The notes beneath the pieces were generated by a model. It had not been told where the DNA came from, did not search any database, and worked only from the letters and a program-made list of their open reading frames with translations. From Clostridiales bacterium UBA1380 (GTDB taxonomy: Bacteria; Bacillota; Clostridia; Oscillospirales; CAG-272), in assembly GCA_002305445.1 (NCBI GenBank), contig DBRA01000036.1, forward strand, positions 31,173-52,723: DNA of 21,551 bases. The letters run 5' to 3'. Both the position numbers and the translations under genes were made by a program. Shown in pieces: positions 19,943-21,551 of the stretch (within the stretch, counting starts at the first letter, position 1; each line of letters starts with the position of its first letter).

Positions 19943-21424
19943 TTAGATGTATTTTATCATTGTACGGGTATGCGTTTCGTCGAACAGTCCAGCGGATATC
20001 GCGGCATAAAGAGCGGCGCCGTAAGCCGCTTCTTCCGTTTGTGCGGGAATGCGGGGGTTCATGCCGAAAACCTCGGAAATAATACGCGCCATGGCGGGGT
20101 TGAAGCGCACGGCGTTGCCGGATACGACCAATTCATTTATCCCTCCGCGGACATCGGACGGAAAATCGCAGTACATTTCATACAGCTCTGTAACGATACC
20201 TCTGAGTATGCCGCGAACAAAATGCGCCGCGGTAAAGTTATCCGCTCCGAGATTTTCAATTTTTCCTCTGAGCGTTGTTTCGGTGCGTGTTCCGAAAAAC
20301 TTCGTCGAAACCTGAAGCTCATTGTCCGGCGGGGTATCGGCAAGCTCATTCATTATATTATATAGCGCCGTCTTTGACATTTCCGTACCGCCAAGCCTTA
20401 TTACATCAGCAAAAAAATCAGCAAGCAGCGAATAAGCGCGGCCTCCGCAAAGCGTCGCTCCGGTAATAATATACCGCTCTCCGAAATAAGGACGTATATC
20501 TCCCGTGCCCTTATTAGCAGTCATGACAGAGCTTATCTGCCCGCTTGTACCGATATTCAGAAGCGCTTGACTGTCGCAGCTGAGACTTCCGAATATCCCC
20601 GCCTGGTTGTCTCCGACGGCTACCGCTACGGGAATACCGTTGTAATAACCGGCCACGCGGTAATCACAAGTGACTTCCGGCAGAAGTGACGTTTCTATAT
20701 CCAGCCGTTTCAGGACATTCTGTTCATATGATCTGCCGTCAGGGTCGAAAAATCCGAGACTTGCGGCGTTTGTGGCATGGGATAAAGCTTTATCGATTCC
20801 GCACAAACGCATGACCGCCAGATCCATGACCGTCATGATTGACGCCGTTCTTTCCGGCAGCAATCCCATATCGCGCAGACAAAAATATGTAACGAGTCCG
20901 TAGCCTGTGCTCGAATGTTCGCCGCACAGCGCATATATCAAGTCAAGATATGTCATGCCGTTTTTTCGGCGCAATCCGAATTCGTTCTGCCATGTATAAA
21001 GCGGAGACAATATCTCGCAGTCCCGCGAAACACAAACGATACCGTGCATCTGACCTGTCAGGCCGATAGCTTTAATTCGCGTATAAGTCCCTGTTAATGA
21101 CTTTATTAAATCCAGGGCTTGTCTGACAAGCAGTCCGGCGTCGGCGGCGAAGGCGTCGGGATAATTACTTAACTTTATTTCTGCACCATGAGTTATATTG
21201 TAGGTATGAACCGGCGTTCCGTCAGTCATCCTTATCAACTGCGCCGAGATTGATGTCGTTCCGATATCAACTCCTAAAAGCATATCGGTTCCGTCATCCT
21301 CGTCGCTTTTATTGTTATCGTTCAATCCGTCGGTGATCGGATCTGCGTTATTGATTCTGTGATCGACTTTTTTATCGGAGAGATGCAATGCGCACAGAGG
21401 TTCCGGCTTTTCATTGATTATCAT
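19943..21424 (-). CDS. FGGY-family carbohydrate kinase (sedoheptulokinase-like)
   Basis: ATP-dependent sugar kinase of the actin-like ATPase fold. It shows phosphate-1 LLGVDIGTTSISA (Asp53, Gly55, Thr56), the sugar-binding GLTGQMHG (121-128) and LYTWQNE, the catalytic base Asp272 in VGDNQAGIFG, the adenosine/phosphate-2 motif NIGTSGQ (290-296), and a C-terminal ELVVSGNAVRFNP. TGQMHG with TWQ resembles xylulokinase- or sedoheptulokinase-type members; the exact ketose is not decidable. The first 47 residues are an unusual polar, acidic extension. An ATG at 21281-21283 would give a normal family start, but the ATG at 21422-21424 has AAGGAAG well placed upstream, so I keep the longer form. First gene of the operon with the GH32-like enzyme. 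Confidence 0.87.
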   Translation of the reverse strand: MIINEKPEPLCALHLSDKKVDHRINNADPITDGLNDNNKSDEDDGTDMLLGVDIGTTSISAQLIRMTDGTPVHTYNITHGAEIKLSNYPDAFAADAGLLVRQALDLIKSLTGTYTRIKAIGLTGQMHGIVCVSRDCEILSPLYTWQNEFGLRRKNGMTYLDLIYALCGEHSSTGYGLVTYFCLRDMGLLPERTASIMTVMDLAVMRLCGIDKALSHATNAASLGFFDPDGRSYEQNVLKRLDIETSLLPEVTCDYRVAGYYNGIPVAVAVGDNQAGIFGSLSCDSQALLNIGTSGQISSVMTANKGTGDIRPYFGERYIITGATLCGGRAYSLLADFFADVIRLGGTEMSKTALYNIMNELADTPPDNELQVSTKFFGTRTETTLRGKIENLGADNFTAAHFVRGILRGIVTELYEMYCDFPSDVRGGINELVVSGNAVRFNPAMARIISEVFGMNPRIPAQTEEAAYGAALYAAISAGLFDETHTRTMIKYI

Positions 21425-21470
21425 GAGATATCTTCCTTAACACAGTATTATCGATCATTAACTCCGCATT

Positions 21471-21499
21471 GTATAAATAATACCACATCCGGTTTACAA
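21471..21499 (-). promoter_or_regulatory. Probable promoter of the kinase-GH32-like operon
   Basis: Minus strand -35 TTGTAA (21494-21499), 17-base spacer, -10 TTATAC (21471-21476). Weaker than the other promoters in the window, which would fit control by an activator or inducer. The leader would be about 40 bases. The rest of the sequence to the window end (21500-21551) is AT-rich with no gene seen. Confidence 0.45.
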
Positions 21500-21551
21500 T
21501 TGCCACCATGCTTTTTACTAAAAATATCAATCATGTATTATAAATAAAAAA

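Noticed and set aside
21494..21509. Possible CcpA (cre) site near the kinase promoter
   Set aside because: TGTAAACCGG starts like a cre box, but the central CG and the second half do not match the consensus.
1..21551. CRISPR array, insertion sequence, integrase, toxin-antitoxin or defence genes
   Set aside because: No regularly spaced repeats, no transposase or recombinase motifs and no recognisable defence domains were found in any coding region.

Overview
The window looks like chromosomal DNA of a spore-forming member of class Clostridia (Bacillota), probably an uncultured gut-type lineage. The evidence is the canonical Gram-positive order rpsB-tsf-pyrH-frr-uppS-cdsA-dxr-rseP, a YlmC/YmxH-type sporulation PRC-barrel gene, near-consensus sigma-A promoters with 17-18 bp spacers, strong GGAGG-type ribosome binding sites, and several small families typical of Clostridia (DUF6171, DUF6320, DUF1294). 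The assignment rests on sequence recognition only; no search was run.

Layout. Positions 1-7055 (minus strand) hold the housekeeping block. A YlmC/YmxH-type gene comes first, then rpsB-tsf with its own promoter, a GC-rich structured leader and a terminator. A separately promoted operon follows: pyrH (UMP kinase), frr (ribosome recycling), uppS (undecaprenyl-PP synthase), cdsA (CDP-diglyceride synthase), dxr (MEP pathway) and the start of rseP (site-2 protease), which runs off the left edge. Positions 7125-8998 (plus) are a two-gene unit, an intracellular GH51 arabinofuranosidase and a Cys-rich DUF6171 protein. It converges on a DUF1846 gene (minus) across two back-to-back hairpin terminators.

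Positions 10583-10986 are a 400-bp gap with hairpins and a doubtful short reading frame. Positions 10987-13951 (minus) form a compact three-gene unit: an HSL-type esterase, a condensation-fold alcohol acetyltransferase-like protein, and a six-helix membrane protein with a zinc ribbon (DUF6320). Divergent from it is a CotH-kinase lipoprotein with two InlB-like repeats, overlapped by a DUF1294 membrane protein. The shared 218-bp spacer carries two opposed promoters and a palindrome. nrdR and a tRNA-Ser(GCT) follow, the latter behind a perfect consensus promoter and a 100-nt structured leader.

Immediately downstream of the tRNA is a visibly AT-rich stretch (about 17.03-18.57 kb) with two iron-storage or diiron proteins (a rubrerythrin-like ferritin-family protein and an FtnA-type ferritin). 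It has long, feature-rich spacers: a dyad, a perfect 15-bp tandem repeat, a start-stop mini-ORF and a hydrophobic peptide frame. It ends next to what looks like the C-terminal remnant of a membrane protein. The right end (minus) is a two-gene sugar unit, an FGGY carbohydrate kinase followed by a GH32-like glycosidase whose beta-sandwich-like segment precedes the propeller.

I see no complete new defence or mobile system, no CRISPR array and no transposase. The items most worth following up are the esterase/acetyltransferase/DUF6320 cassette, the ferritin island with its unusual leader, the structured RNA before tRNA-Ser, the rpsB leader, the altered UMP-site motif in PyrH, and the rearranged GH32-like enzyme.
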